From CAZYTX01 sp964650485 (GTDB taxonomy: Bacteria > RBG-13-61-14 > DATKZS01): 64,000 nucleotides of DNA. The notes beneath the pieces were generated by a model, which saw only the letters and a list, made by a program, of their open reading frames with translations, was not told the origin of the DNA and did no database searches. Position 1 is the stretch's first letter, and every line of letters starts with the position of its first letter. The stretch spans positions 15,489 through 79,488 of the forward strand of contig CAZYTX010000011.1 in assembly GCA_964650485.1 (NCBI GenBank), in the 5' to 3' direction. Shown one piece after another: positions 42,301-50,686 of the stretch. The translations under genes were made by a program, and so were the position numbers.

Positions 42301-44218
42301 CCTCGCCCGCGGTGCACGGCCCGCCGTAGTTTGTCACATTCAGATTAGAGATGCTGACGTCACCGTCGCAGAGCCCGTCTCCGTCGGTGTCCACTTCAAC
42401 TGGGGCCTGAGCGTTTGTCGGGCACCTGTCCAGCTCGATGCCGTCGTCAATGCCGTCGCGGTCGGTGTCGGCCCTGAAGGGATGCAGGTCGAAATTGAGC
42501 CCGTAATCACCCTTTGCCCTGTACTCCTGGAAGTTGGTGAGCCCGTCGCCGTCCGGGTCGTCAGCAGCGTCGTCCACGGTGGGGTCTATCTGATAGCAGT
42601 TCCTGTCAAGGGCCCAGTCCGCTTCCCACTTGTCGTCCATGCCGTCGTTGTCAGTGTCCTCGTCGTCGGGGTCCAGGTCACCGGCGCCTCCGGCAGCGGG
42701 GTCACCGTCCCAGAGTATCTCGAGCCCGTCGGGCAGTCCGTCTCCGTCGGTGTCATCGTAGTTTGCAGGGTCGGTCTCGCCCGGGTCCACTGCACCGTTG
42801 CCGTCAAGGTCCTCGCCCGCGGCGCAGGCGTAGCTTATCCAGTGTTCCGGGCAGAGGTAGATATGCTGATGGTCCCTGTCCCTCTGCGTTATGTTGTTCC
42901 ACACGCCGGGTATATAGGCCTCGGCGGTGTTGTCCGCGAGCACGGACACGTTGCCGTCGCAGAGCCCGTCATCGTCGGAGTCGGGATCAACCGGGCTTAC
43001 ACCCGGAATCTGATGGTGCTCGACCCCGTCGTTTATGCCGTCGCCGTCCGTGTCCGCGTTGTTGGGGTCGCTGTTTGTTCCCCATGCGGCCGGAACCGCG
43101 CCCACCAGCTCCTCGTAGTTTGTGAGACCGTCACCGTCGGGATCATCCTGGTCGTCCTGGACATTGGGATCGAGTCCCCAGAAGACCTCCAGGCCGTCGT
43201 TCATGCCGTCGTCGTCTGTGTCCCAGGCCAGGGGGTCGGTGTTAAGGTCGCCCAGTTCGTCGCCGTCCACGAGTCCGTCGCCGTCGGAGTCAGGATTTGT
43301 GGGGTCTGTCAGGTAGGTGAATAGCTCGTACGGGTCCGTGACGCCGTCGAAGTCGGTGTCCCTTAGGAGAGGATTAGTATTATAGAGCAGCTCGCGGCCG
43401 TCGTCCAGTCCGTCGCCGTCAGTGTCGTGCCGGCACGGGTTGGTGCCGTACTGCGCGAACTCCTCGAAGTTTGTGAGGTTGTCGTTGTCCTCGTCGCCCG
43501 GATTCGGGACTAAGGGATCGAGACATACGAGGCCGTTTTCATAGCCGTCGGGCAGCCCGTCGCCGTCGGTGTCAACTACATCGTCAAAGGTCCCGAGAGC
43601 TATCTCGTAGCAGTCGTCCAGGCCGTCGTTGTCAGCGTCTGTGCCCGGGTTCACGAGGTGGTCGGCGTCATCGCAGTCGGTGCCGCCGGAGAGTGCGTTC
43701 AGTCCGCCAAACAGGTTGGGTCCGCCCGGCACGTCGCACCCTGTGTAGTAGCCGTCTTCGTCGGCGTCCATGCAGTTGTTACAGGACTCCTGTGTCCATG
43801 CGAACTCTCCCACGGTCCCGCCGGGGAGCACCATTGTGGCCCCTTCGCACATGTCCGGGTGTCCCGGTCCCAGCGGGATCCCCTGCCATGAGTAGGAGTC
43901 GCAGTTCGTGAAGGCGCCGTCGCCGTCAGGGTCAGAGCAGTTTGCGCACCTGTTCATGGTCCAGTTGTACGGACCTGTGCCCTGCGGGTTGTCGCAATGG
44001 TCAACCTGATTCCCGCAGAAAGCCCCTGTTCTTACAGCAACCCAGCGGCCGTCGCCGTCTTTGTCCTCGCATCCTTCGTACACTTCGCCTCCGTCGGTTA
44101 TTCCGAGCGGTCCTCCTGATCCTTCTTCACCCGGACACCCGCTTATCACGAGGGCCGAGACCAAGAGGAAAAGGCCGGTCAAGAGAGCCGGTGCTTTTGT
44201 CTTGAACTTAATTCTCAT
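39347..44218 (-). CDS. Giant lipoprotein of thrombospondin type-3 calcium-binding repeats
   Basis: From ATG 44218 (strong AGGAGGAGG site) this is 1623 residues. The signal ends in a lipobox LVISGC, so the mature protein should be lipid-anchored. After a Cys-rich N-terminal part (CEDKDGDGRW, NRCANCSDPDGDG, CMDADEDG) almost the whole length is Asp/Gly-rich TSP3 repeats of the type DTDGDGLTDGFE and NPDTDGDGIPDNVE, each able to bind Ca2+. No catalytic domain is seen; the C-terminus ends GADNWPCDPTRW. It lies 56 bp after a porin gene. A surface or adhesion role is inference. Confidence 0.9.
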   Translation of the reverse strand: MRIKFKTKAPALLTGLFLLVSALVISGCPGEEGSGGPLGITDGGEVYEGCEDKDGDGRWVAVRTGAFCGNQVDHCDNPQGTGPYNWTMNRCANCSDPDGDGAFTNCDSYSWQGIPLGPGHPDMCEGATMVLPGGTVGEFAWTQESCNNCMDADEDGYYTGCDVPGGPNLFGGLNALSGGTDCDDADHLVNPGTDADNDGLDDCYEIALGTFDDVVDTDGDGLPDGYENGLVCLDPLVPNPGDEDNDNLTNFEEFAQYGTNPCRHDTDGDGLDDGRELLYNTNPLLRDTDFDGVTDPYELFTYLTDPTNPDSDGDGLVDGDELGDLNTDPLAWDTDDDGMNDGLEVFWGLDPNVQDDQDDPDGDGLTNYEELVGAVPAAWGTNSDPNNADTDGDGINDGVEHHQIPGVSPVDPDSDDDGLCDGNVSVLADNTAEAYIPGVWNNITQRDRDHQHIYLCPEHWISYACAAGEDLDGNGAVDPGETDPANYDDTDGDGLPDGLEILWDGDPAAGGAGDLDPDDEDTDNDGMDDKWEADWALDRNCYQIDPTVDDAADDPDGDGLTNFQEYRAKGDYGLNFDLHPFRADTDRDGIDDGIELDRCPTNAQAPVEVDTDGDGLCDGDVSISNLNVTNYGGPCTAGEDLDVDGVVDAGETNPCVQDTDGDGLTDSDEQWVWNTDPLDDDSDGDGLEDGEEVLLYGSDPNSIDTDDDGIDDDDEVNLYLTSPADEDTDCDGIRDDVEIASALCISPIYPDSDNDGLEDGVEDVNKNGVVDPGETDPCDPDTDGDGMGDRFELENDECLDPLVDDADDNADQAGELADGFTGGDLMTNIEEMAADTDPCDNDTDGDGLGDVTEIVRAGTDPDDVDTDGDGLCDGNTTIYEWQDPVCYAGEDMNLDGVVDATETDPANRDTDGDGLWDGFEKRYATCAVLNALTVDSDGDGTSDANEDPDGDKVTNDEEEALDTNPCNGDDEDGDGLPNDWEVKYDAPGCDLEPDDPDSDGDIVLNDDEEDYDNDGLTNLQEFNADTDPCNPDTDGDGIDDGDEYFATTFACLDPANDDSDGDGLIDGAEDANANDTLDAGESSPCATDTDGDGLTDGFEVVDLACGVYDPNDTDTDGDATTDDQEDADGDGLDNLDEQAAGTDPCAPDTDGDGIDDNTEATATTFTCLDPLNDDSDGDGLLDGAEDANGNDTLDAGESSPCATDTDSDGLTDFFEVTTSAPGGPYGLAGCFAYDPNDNDTDGDGTTDDQEDEDGDGLDNLDEQTAGTDPCATDTDSDGIDDNTEATATTFTCLDPLNDDSDGDGLDDGAEDANANDTLDAGESSPCLTDTDGDGLTDFFEVTTSAPGGPYGLAGCFAYDPNDNDTDGDGTTDDQEDEDGDGLDNLDEQAAGTDPCATDSDGDGKNDGAEVTAGTDPNNPDTDGDGIPDNVEIDSACLSPTNPDTDGDGLDDGAEDVNANGTVDAGETDPCDADSDDDGLTDGFETLGTPGNLGFCAVYDPLVVDTDGDGTNDGAEDEDNDGLTNLQEQNSGSDPCTDDQDGDGLTDSEELNTWFTDPNDPDTDGDGINDFTEVNAGPICPSATNPDSDCDGICDGLNTVTGVCVNAGSGGGGADNWPCDPTRW
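40021..40770 (-). repeat. 375-bp tandem repeat inside the TSP3 gene
   Basis: Matching landmarks recur exactly 375 bp apart (for example 40141 with 40516, and 40321 with 40696), so about 125 residues are nearly identical in two consecutive units with only scattered substitutions. Less similar versions continue on both sides. The boundaries given are approximate. Recent unequal crossing-over is the simplest cause, and short-read assembly may have collapsed further copies. Confidence 0.75.
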
Positions 44219-44274
44219 TATTCCTCCTCCTTTTCTTACTCTGGAATGTTTCTCCTGGATATCTTCCATGGCTT

Positions 44275-45456
44275 TTACTGCCACAACTGCACCTGGATCA
44301 GGAACAGGTCGTTGTCAATCTTGTTGTACTTCCAGTCGTTGCCATACCCGCCAATGTCACCCTTGGTCCTGTCCACCTGGTCTCCCTCTTCGTCGCGGAG
44401 CACGTAGTTCACCGCGACCTCTGCGTTCTCGTTGAGCCTGTAGTTGTACCCGAGGGTTGTCCATGTGAGCTGGTCGTTGTCCTGGTCTGTGTTGGGGTCA
44501 ATGTTCTCGTATCTTATAAGGCCTTCCATTGAGTCTGTGAACCAGTACCCGAAGGTGAGCTGGTAGCCCGTCCAGGTGAGGTCGTCGTACTCGTCGGCCA
44601 CGGACTGTGTCCAGTCGAATGTGGCGTCAATCTTCTCGGTGATGTACGAGCCCGAGAGCACCCATCCGGAGACGATGACGTTCCCGATGCCCGGCTCTGT
44701 AAAGGCGTCGTTCATCCAGGCGAGGCTTACGTCGAGCGCGTCCATGGGGGCCACGGAGATGTTTAGCATCATTGACTTTCCGAGGTCCACGTCCTGGTTT
44801 GGCTGTCCGCCTGCATAGCCGTTGTGGTATGCGAAGTCAATGTGTAGCATGTCCATTGGCTGGACCCCGAAGTTCACGCCTGTTGCCTGCCATCCGAGGC
44901 CGTATACGGAGTAGAGTCCCCCGTCCTTAACGTCGTGACGTCCTCCGAACCTCTTGGAGTTTAGCAGGGGGAGGTTAATGAGGTCCCAGTCGTTTGTTGC
45001 CCTCTGCTGGTAGTTCGACACCGGCAGGTTGAATGTGCCCAGTGTCACTGTGGTCATGGGTATTAGGTCGGAGACCATGATCTTTGCCTGTCGTATTCCG
45101 ATGGCGCTTCCGTCCTCGTCGCCACCCACGTCAATGCGCATGTCGTGGGGGCTGCTCTGCCATTTTTCATTGTTGTTTTTTGCCTGGAGCTCGAGGAGGT
45201 AGCTTACCTTCTCTCCCAGGTCACCCATGAGGCCCAGCTCTATGCTGGAGGTGTTGAAGTCCTCGACCGGGTTCCCGGTCTCGTCCCAGTAGTTCGGCGT
45301 GCCGGTGGCTTCTTTGTCTCTTCCCTGGTAGATGTAGAGCCACTTGATCTTGGCTCCGATCTGCATTGATCCAGTGTCCGTCTCCACCTGGGCCAAGAGC
45401 AGTCCGGGAATCGTCAAAGCCGTCACCATCAATGCTACGATTCCAAATTTCTTCAT
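44275..45456 (-). CDS. Outer-membrane porin-like beta-barrel protein
   Basis: This 393-residue protein has a signal peptide (MKKFGIVALMVTALTIPGLL, cleaved near LLAQ) and a body of alternating polar and hydrophobic strands rich in Tyr, Trp, Asp and Gly, for example WLYIYQGRDKEATG, TLGTFNLPVSNYQQRATN and LTFGYWFTDSMEGLIRYEN. It ends KIDNDLFLIQVQLWQ, a barrel-type terminus. It resembles phosphate-selective-porin-like proteins, but the substrate is unknown. AGGAGG precedes the ATG. It is the first gene of a two-gene unit with the giant TSP3 lipoprotein. Confidence 0.78.
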   Translation of the reverse strand: MKKFGIVALMVTALTIPGLLLAQVETDTGSMQIGAKIKWLYIYQGRDKEATGTPNYWDETGNPVEDFNTSSIELGLMGDLGEKVSYLLELQAKNNNEKWQSSPHDMRIDVGGDEDGSAIGIRQAKIMVSDLIPMTTVTLGTFNLPVSNYQQRATNDWDLINLPLLNSKRFGGRHDVKDGGLYSVYGLGWQATGVNFGVQPMDMLHIDFAYHNGYAGGQPNQDVDLGKSMMLNISVAPMDALDVSLAWMNDAFTEPGIGNVIVSGWVLSGSYITEKIDATFDWTQSVADEYDDLTWTGYQLTFGYWFTDSMEGLIRYENIDPNTDQDNDQLTWTTLGYNYRLNENAEVAVNYVLRDEEGDQVDRTKGDIGGYGNDWKYNKIDNDLFLIQVQLWQ

Positions 45457-46085
45457 TTGTTAACCTCCTTCTTCATTTGGTTACCCCTTTCTGCTTTAAA
45501 AGGCATCTTTTCGATTTCAACTGATTTTTTCTTTTGCAGCTTCCGGTTCAGTGTTTTCCGGTTTCGCAGTGCTTGCGGGCCTTGCCCGCTTTCCATTTTC
45601 CCTCGAACCATCTAATTCAAATTGCCCCGCACTATTTGTCGCGCGGCGCAATGTGTTTTCTTCCCCCTTTTATTGCACCTCCTTTCCCGATCCTTCCGGC
45701 TTTTCATATAACACGTATTACAAGGGGGTGCAAATCTCCCCTTGCGTCAAGGCGTATATCTTACATCTTTTCAAATCCGATGTCAAATCAAATCCACAAA
45801 TTTTTTCAAAAAATTTTGCTGGCGTGATTATATGGCTTCCACCGGTTTGCTGCAATCTTCCCCCTTCTCATATTCAAGACCAACCGCCACGCTGGAACAG
45901 AGTCTCCCCCATTATAGCCATTCTGGATTTAAATGCAAGTCTTTTCTTTAAAAAAATAACGACCCTTCTGATGATTTCCTCTCTCATCAGCAGAGCCTGC
46001 TTTCCTTATCAAAATATTTCATCATATTATCACGCAAACAAGATTAGAACAAGATTAAAATATCATTAGAATTCTCTAATTAAAA
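45457..46085. other. Low-GC intergenic region without a convincing gene
   Basis: This 629-bp stretch is clearly more AT-rich than its neighbours and should hold the porin promoter (minus strand). Open frames exist on the plus strand but have no ribosome site, no family resemblance and odd composition. A 10-bp direct repeat, AACAAGATTA, occurs at 46037-46046 and 46048-46057 (11-bp phase), discussed as a possible regulator site. Confidence 0.6.
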
Positions 46086-47117
46086 TTACGCCGGCCTGGG
46101 CCGTACAGGGATGTGCACGGTAAAGGTCGTACCCGATCCCTGTCCCTGCCTGCTCTCGACTGATATCCTTCCCTGGTGGGCCCTTATTACGTGGTCGCAT
46201 ATTGCGAGACCCAGGCCGTATCCGTCGTGCCTTGCCCTCCTCGATGTCTTGCCCCTGTAAAAGGGCTCGAAGATGTGTGGTATGTCCTGCTGGGACATTC
46301 CCACGCCCGTGTCCCTGACCCTTATCTGCACCTGTTCCCTTTCCCTGTCGGTCAAAAGCGCCAGCTCGACCCTTCCCCCGGAGGGTGTGTAGTGGATCGC
46401 GTTGTCCATGAGATTGTGCATGAGCTGCCGGAGCCTTGCCGGGTCTCCCTGAATCTGCACGTCGGCCTCGATGTATGAATCGAGCAGCAGCCCCTTTTTT
46501 CTCGAGGCGTCGGCAAACTGCTCCCTGACCTCTGCCAGGAGCGAGCCCAGGGACACGGTCTTTAAGTTAAGCCCCAGCTCGCCGTAGTCGGCCCGGGCCA
46601 GTGTGACCAGGTCGTCCACCAGCCTCTGTATCCTCTCGATCTCCTCCAGGTTGGACTCGAGCACCTCGATGTACTCGGGCGCGCTGCGCCTCCTTTGTAT
46701 GGCCACCTCTATGTCGCCCTTCATTATTGTAAGTGGAGTGCGGATGTCGTGTGACACCGCGCCCACGAACCTCCTCTGCCGCGCCATGTTGTCCTCCAGC
46801 CGGTCCATGAGGGAATTGAGCTCGAGCTGTATCCTGCCGGGCTCGGACTCTATGTCCTCGATATAGAGCCGCTCCCGGAAGCCGCTCTCCGAGAGGGCCT
46901 GCACCAGCTCCCGGGTGCGCCTCATCGGCCTGTATAAGGCCCTGGAGATGTAAACCCCGGAGAAGGCCACGAACCCGGCCAGGAAAAGCAGCGAGAGTAT
47001 CCCTGCCAGGGGGTATTGGTTGGGGGGAAGGATCAGTATGGTCAGGCCGAACCAGGCCGCGCTTATAACGCAGGCCAGGACCACCATGATAAACAGGCTT
47101 TTTTGCTTGATGGCCAT
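46086..47117 (-). CDS. HAMP-domain sensor histidine kinase
   Basis: This 343-residue kinase has two membrane helices close together (residues 9-30 and 36-58) with almost no periplasmic loop, a HAMP linker, the H-box AVSHDIRTPLTIMKGDIEV with His123, and the ATPase domain with NLMDNAIHYT, DTGVGMSQQDIPHIFEPF and GYGLGLAICDHVI. The tiny periplasmic part suggests it senses within the membrane or through a partner. It is transcribed after an OmpR-type regulator gene, with a 143-bp REP-containing gap between. Confidence 0.93.
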   Translation of the reverse strand: MAIKQKSLFIMVVLACVISAAWFGLTILILPPNQYPLAGILSLLFLAGFVAFSGVYISRALYRPMRRTRELVQALSESGFRERLYIEDIESEPGRIQLELNSLMDRLEDNMARQRRFVGAVSHDIRTPLTIMKGDIEVAIQRRRSAPEYIEVLESNLEEIERIQRLVDDLVTLARADYGELGLNLKTVSLGSLLAEVREQFADASRKKGLLLDSYIEADVQIQGDPARLRQLMHNLMDNAIHYTPSGGRVELALLTDREREQVQIRVRDTGVGMSQQDIPHIFEPFYRGKTSRRARHDGYGLGLAICDHVIRAHQGRISVESRQGQGSGTTFTVHIPVRPRPA

Positions 47118-47140
47118 TGCATCTGACTTGGTGGGATCGA

Positions 47141-47255
47141 GACCAGGAGGCCTCTCCCACAGGTGGGAGCGAGCTTCGGCTCGCGATTATCGAGGTCAGG
47201 AGACCTCTCCCACCAGGAGGCCTCTCCCACAGATCGAGGCTGGAAGGCCTCTCAT
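47141..47255. repeat. REP-like repeat cluster between kinase and regulator genes
   Basis: GTGGGAG at 47163 leads into the perfect hairpin GCGAGC-TTCG-GCTCGC (47169-47184), a layout like pseudomonad REP elements (GTGG head plus hairpin). Around it, AGGCCTCTCCCAC-type segments recur three times in about 110 bp. A related element lies at 34691-34762. Confidence 0.65.
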
Positions 47256-47260
47256 GCGTC

Positions 47261-48031
47261 CTATCTTGAGTTCCTTGATTTCCCTGGCTGGGACGCCTTT
47301 TCATCCCTGCTTTTCTCGCTCTTTTTCTCCGGCTGGTTCTCGGCGGACTCCGTTTCCTCGGAGTCCACTCTCATCACGTACCCCACCCCCCTGACGGTGT
47401 GTATTAGCTTCTTGTCGAAGTCCCGGTCAACCTTGTTCCTTAAGTAGTTGATGTATACGTCAATCACGTTGGAGAAGGTGTCAAAGGTGTAGTCCCACAC
47501 GTGCTCGGAGAGCATGGTCCTTGTAAGGACCTTTCCCGGGTTCATCATGAAGTACTCGAGCAGTGCGTACTCCTTGCTGGTGAGCTTTATCTCCTTGTTC
47601 GAGCGGGTCACGGTGTGGGTCACGGTGTCCATTATGAGGTCGTCCACCTGAAGTTTGACCGGCACCATGGTCTCGCCCCGCCTGAGCAGGGCCCTGACCC
47701 TTGCCAGGAGCTCGGAGAAGGCAAAAGGCTTTGTGAGGTAGTCGTCAGCCCCGGTGTCCAGGCCGGTGACCTTGTCCTCCACCGAGTCCCGGGCCGAGAG
47801 GATGAGTATGGGGACCTTGAGCCCCTGGTCCCGGAGCTCGTTGCACACCTCCAGGCCGCTCTTCCTGGGGAGTATCAGGTCCAGGACGATAAGGTCGTAG
47901 TCGTCTATCTCGGCGAGGTATAGCCCTTCCTCACCGTCCGTGGCCACGTCAACTAGGTACCCGGACTCCTCCAGACCCCGCTTTATGAAGCGGGCCACCT
48001 TCTTTTCATCCTCGATCACGAGAATGCGCAT
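47261..48031 (-). CDS. OmpR/PhoB-family response regulator
   Basis: This 256-residue protein has a receiver domain (MRILVIEDEKKVARFI; phospho-acceptor Asp51 in IVLDLILP; Lys in YLTKPF) and a C-terminal winged helix (EIKLTSKEYALLEYFMMNPG, then SNVIDVYINYLRNKVD and HTVRGVGYVM). A charged Lys/Glu/Ser-rich tail of about 30 residues follows. It pairs with the downstream kinase. A 10-base match to the 46037-46057 direct repeat occurs upstream of its start (48057-48066). Confidence 0.95.
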   Translation of the reverse strand: MRILVIEDEKKVARFIKRGLEESGYLVDVATDGEEGLYLAEIDDYDLIVLDLILPRKSGLEVCNELRDQGLKVPILILSARDSVEDKVTGLDTGADDYLTKPFAFSELLARVRALLRRGETMVPVKLQVDDLIMDTVTHTVTRSNKEIKLTSKEYALLEYFMMNPGKVLTRTMLSEHVWDYTFDTFSNVIDVYINYLRNKVDRDFDKKLIHTVRGVGYVMRVDSEETESAENQPEKKSEKSRDEKASQPGKSRNSR

Positions 48032-48268
48032 GGTGCTCTCCCCCTGTATATTAAGGATTCTAATCTTTAATGAACCGGGATGTCAAATTTTATCACCATT
48101 ACCCCAATGCCCCACCGGGTTCCATGCATTATTTTATAGCATCTTATGTTTTAATGTTTGCCCGCTGAAAAAGACCTTGGGATCATCTGGCTCGGAAGCC
48201 CTTGCGTCTGTGGCCCCTGGCGTTTAATATCGGAGCGTTGTTAGAAAAGCTTTTTGGAGGCGGAAAAA

Positions 48269-49546
48269 ATGATCGAACCCCGGCCTTTGCGCTTCAACCT
48301 TTATAAACCCAAAGACGACCACCCCGACTGGACGGCCCTTCACGAGCAGGCCGTGTCCGAGGCCCGGGAGATCGCTCCCCTCATCCACAAGGACGCGGAC
48401 GACACCGTGCAGGACAAGGTCGCGGACCTCGTGCGCAAGGGCCAGAGCCTGTCCACGTTCGCCGGCAACCTGGTCGAGAACATGCGTCGTTTCCGCAGGG
48501 GCGAGCACGCTCTCAGGCCCATGTACTTTATCTGGACCATGCTCTACAACTGCAACTTCCGATGCACCTACTGCGACGACCACCGCGGCAACCACTACTT
48601 TGACCTCGATGACAAGCCGCTCGACTTTGCCGACCGCTCGATGGTGCTGAAGATGATGAGGGACGCCACCAGCGCGGTGTACTTCTGCGGGGGCGAGCCC
48701 ACCCTGGTCAAGGAACTCCCCCAGTTCACCGAGATGGCATACAGCCTGGGGTACCACCCCCTGATGATAAACACCAACGCCTTCGTGCTGGGCGATGCGC
48801 TGAAAAGGGCGGCCTGGCGCAAGTGGCTCCGGCACATGGACATAATCATCGTGAGCCTGGACGGCCTGTCCGTCCCGCGCCTCAAGGAGCTGTGGGGCAT
48901 AAAGAAGGTGGAGCAGGTGTTCAAGAACCTGCTGCTGCTTCGAGAGCTTCGGAGCGTGGTTGACTTCAAGCTGGTGGTGAACACGGTGATAGCCGAGGAC
49001 AGCGTGGACATGGCCTCGGACACACTGGACTTCATAAACGACCTTACAGACCTGTGGTTCGTGCCGGTGCCGGTGAACTATCACGGCCACGACAAGGAGT
49101 TCGCATTCGAGCGTGACATGATCTCCCGGCCCGACTACCAGGAGCTTGCCAGGACCATGCTGGAGCGAAAGAAGAGCGGTCACCTGCTGGTGGGCTCCGA
49201 GCGCATACTTCGCATGCTGCTCGAGGTGGAGCCTTACCTGTGTCTGCCCACGCTCAGGCCACACGTGGACCCCGACGGCAGGGTGGCCTGGCCATGCCGC
49301 GCTCCCAAGAACGTGGACCCGGTGTACGTGGACCTCATGGAGCATGAGACCCTGGACCAGGCATGGCAGGCGGCCCAGAAGATGAAAAGCGCAAACAACT
49401 TCCACGGGCCCGGCCCGGACCAGTGCGGCGACACCTGCGCCTGGATGCAAAACTATACCACCGCACGGTACCACCAGTTCATCACCGACCCCCTGCACGC
49501 GGGCGTGTTCTCCGAGATAAAGGAGTTCGCATTCAAGTCGAGATAA
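48269..49546 (+). CDS. Radical SAM protein
   Basis: This 425-residue protein starts at ATG 48269 (GGAGG eight bases upstream; a TTG at 48254 is in frame but sits on the ribosome site). The [4Fe-4S] motif is YNCNFRCTYCDDHRG with Cys95, Cys99 and Cys102. FCGGEPTL matches the GGE motif for SAM binding. C-terminal cysteines (YLCLPTLRPHVDPDGRVAWP, CRAPKNV, CGDTCAW) suggest a second cluster domain of SPASM/twitch type. The substrate cannot be inferred: no peptide precursor gene is adjacent. It is divergent from the response regulator. Confidence 0.88.
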   Translation: MIEPRPLRFNLYKPKDDHPDWTALHEQAVSEAREIAPLIHKDADDTVQDKVADLVRKGQSLSTFAGNLVENMRRFRRGEHALRPMYFIWTMLYNCNFRCTYCDDHRGNHYFDLDDKPLDFADRSMVLKMMRDATSAVYFCGGEPTLVKELPQFTEMAYSLGYHPLMINTNAFVLGDALKRAAWRKWLRHMDIIIVSLDGLSVPRLKELWGIKKVEQVFKNLLLLRELRSVVDFKLVVNTVIAEDSVDMASDTLDFINDLTDLWFVPVPVNYHGHDKEFAFERDMISRPDYQELARTMLERKKSGHLLVGSERILRMLLEVEPYLCLPTLRPHVDPDGRVAWPCRAPKNVDPVYVDLMEHETLDQAWQAAQKMKSANNFHGPGPDQCGDTCAWMQNYTTARYHQFITDPLHAGVFSEIKEFAFKSR

Positions 49547-49559
49547 GTCCCGCGGGAAG

Positions 49560-49608
49560 GTTTGAGTATTGAATTTTCAGGGAATAAATCTCATAACTCA
49601 AAACTATA
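49560..49608. repeat. Heptameric repeat tract D
   Basis: Seven phased 7-bp units follow the radical SAM gene: GTTTGAG, TATTGAA, TTTTCAG, GGAATAA, ATCTCAT, AACTCAA, AACTATA. As in tract B the unit switches from the TGAG type to the CTCA type halfway, giving an imperfect inverted repeat. A strong hairpin terminator follows immediately. Confidence 0.65.
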
Positions 49609-49613
49609 ATAAG

Positions 49614-49644
49614 AAGGGGGCCGACCCCTTTGGCCGGCCCCCTT
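49614..49644. terminator. Hairpin terminator between convergent genes
   Basis: AAGGGGGCCG and CGGCCCCCTT form a 10-bp stem around an 11-base loop, between the convergent radical SAM and FG-GAP lipoprotein genes. The T-rich side lies on the minus-strand exit, so it best fits the lipoprotein gene but may work in both directions. Confidence 0.7.
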
Positions 49645-49678
49645 AATCGAAGCACGGTGCGCTCATATTGAAGCCTTG

Positions 49679-50686
49679 TTACTGTGACGAGCTGAAGGTG
49701 GCGGGGATGTAGAAGACCCTTCCTTCACCGGTCCCGATCACCAGGTCTACGTGACCGTCGTGGTTTACGTCCGCGGCCGCGGGGCAGGCGTTGCTCTCCA
49801 CCATCTTTCCGACCTCGATGCAATCATCGGCTTTGTAGTCGGGCCCGGAGCATACGTATATCTCGCCGGCGGCGTTTCCTATGAGCAGGTCGTCAACACC
49901 GCTGCCGTCCAGGTCCTGGAAGTAGGGTGAGGCCCTGTGGCCGAAGTAGATGTGCATCTTGTCGCGGCCGGTAAACTCCGGGTGGTCAACGTATCTGGCG
50001 GTCTCGTACTTGTGCAGCGTTCCGTAACCACTGCCGATGAGAAGGTCGCTCAACGAGCCTCCCAGGTAATCGGTCACCGCCGGCCGGGCGTTTCCGCCGG
50101 GCACGGTGATGCTTTCGCCGTCCGCGGCCAGCACCACGGTCTCGGCCTCGAAAGGCCAAACGGCCTTGATGTCATAGTAGGTGACCTTGCCCGACCTGGT
50201 GCCAACTTGCATTTCCCAGGAGGCGTCGCCGTCCTGTTGATGAAGTATCACTGGAGCCGCATCCTGACCGAAGTTCATCCTGTCCCATTCCCCGGGACTT
50301 ACCTCATAGGGGAATGCATAGCCGTTAACGAAAGAGAATCCGTCCGTGGAAGAGTTCTCCAATACGTAGATTTCGCCCTCGCCCGTGCCCACGGCCAGAT
50401 CAATGGTCCCGTTGTCCTCCCAGTCGAACAGTTCGGGGCAGGCGTTTCCACCCGGCACCGACAATGTGGACCCATTGCTTGAGAACATAATGGTCGAACC
50501 GTTCTGGGAGAGCCCCAGGGCGTGGTCCATGTCCCAGGTCATGTCCCAGGCTTCATCCGGGTCCCATGAGTCCACCACGTCCTGGATGTAGTCCTTGACA
50601 GCCTGCGGATCATCAGTGCAGCTTATGGACATCAAGCTTACCATGAAAATCATGAACATAATCGATAGTATATTTTCCAGTCTCAT
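49679..50686 (-). CDS. FG-GAP/VCBS-like repeat lipoprotein
   Basis: This 335-residue protein has a signal with lipobox SLMSISC (Cys23). The mature part has three or four beta-propeller-like repeats of FG-GAP type: DWEDNGTIDLAVGTGEGEIY, GSLSDLLIGSGYGTLHKY, DLDGSGVDDLLIGNAAGEIY and DVNHDGHVDLVIGTGEGRVF; the D-x-[DN]-x-[DG] loops bind Ca2+ in homologues. It is probably a lipid-anchored surface or periplasmic propeller. No partner gene is adjacent. A hairpin terminator follows. Confidence 0.85.
   Translation of the reverse strand: MRLENILSIMFMIFMVSLMSISCTDDPQAVKDYIQDVVDSWDPDEAWDMTWDMDHALGLSQNGSTIMFSSNGSTLSVPGGNACPELFDWEDNGTIDLAVGTGEGEIYVLENSSTDGFSFVNGYAFPYEVSPGEWDRMNFGQDAAPVILHQQDGDASWEMQVGTRSGKVTYYDIKAVWPFEAETVVLAADGESITVPGGNARPAVTDYLGGSLSDLLIGSGYGTLHKYETARYVDHPEFTGRDKMHIYFGHRASPYFQDLDGSGVDDLLIGNAAGEIYVCSGPDYKADDCIEVGKMVESNACPAAADVNHDGHVDLVIGTGEGRVFYIPATFSSSQ

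Noticed and set aside
40194..43324. Several long open frames on the opposite strand of the TSP3 gene
   Set aside because: They are Arg/Ser/Pro/Val-rich products of repetitive high-GC DNA read in other frames, with no ribosome sites or domains.
39347..44218. CRISPR-like regular repeats
   Set aside because: The periodic GTCGCCGTCGG-type DNA pattern is the coding sequence of DTDGDG repeats in a single long frame; there are no constant repeats with unique spacers and no cas genes.
45551..46069. A 172-codon plus-strand frame in the low-GC gap
   Set aside because: No ribosome site, aromatic/Ser-rich composition without a domain, and it lies in what should be the promoter region of the porin gene.
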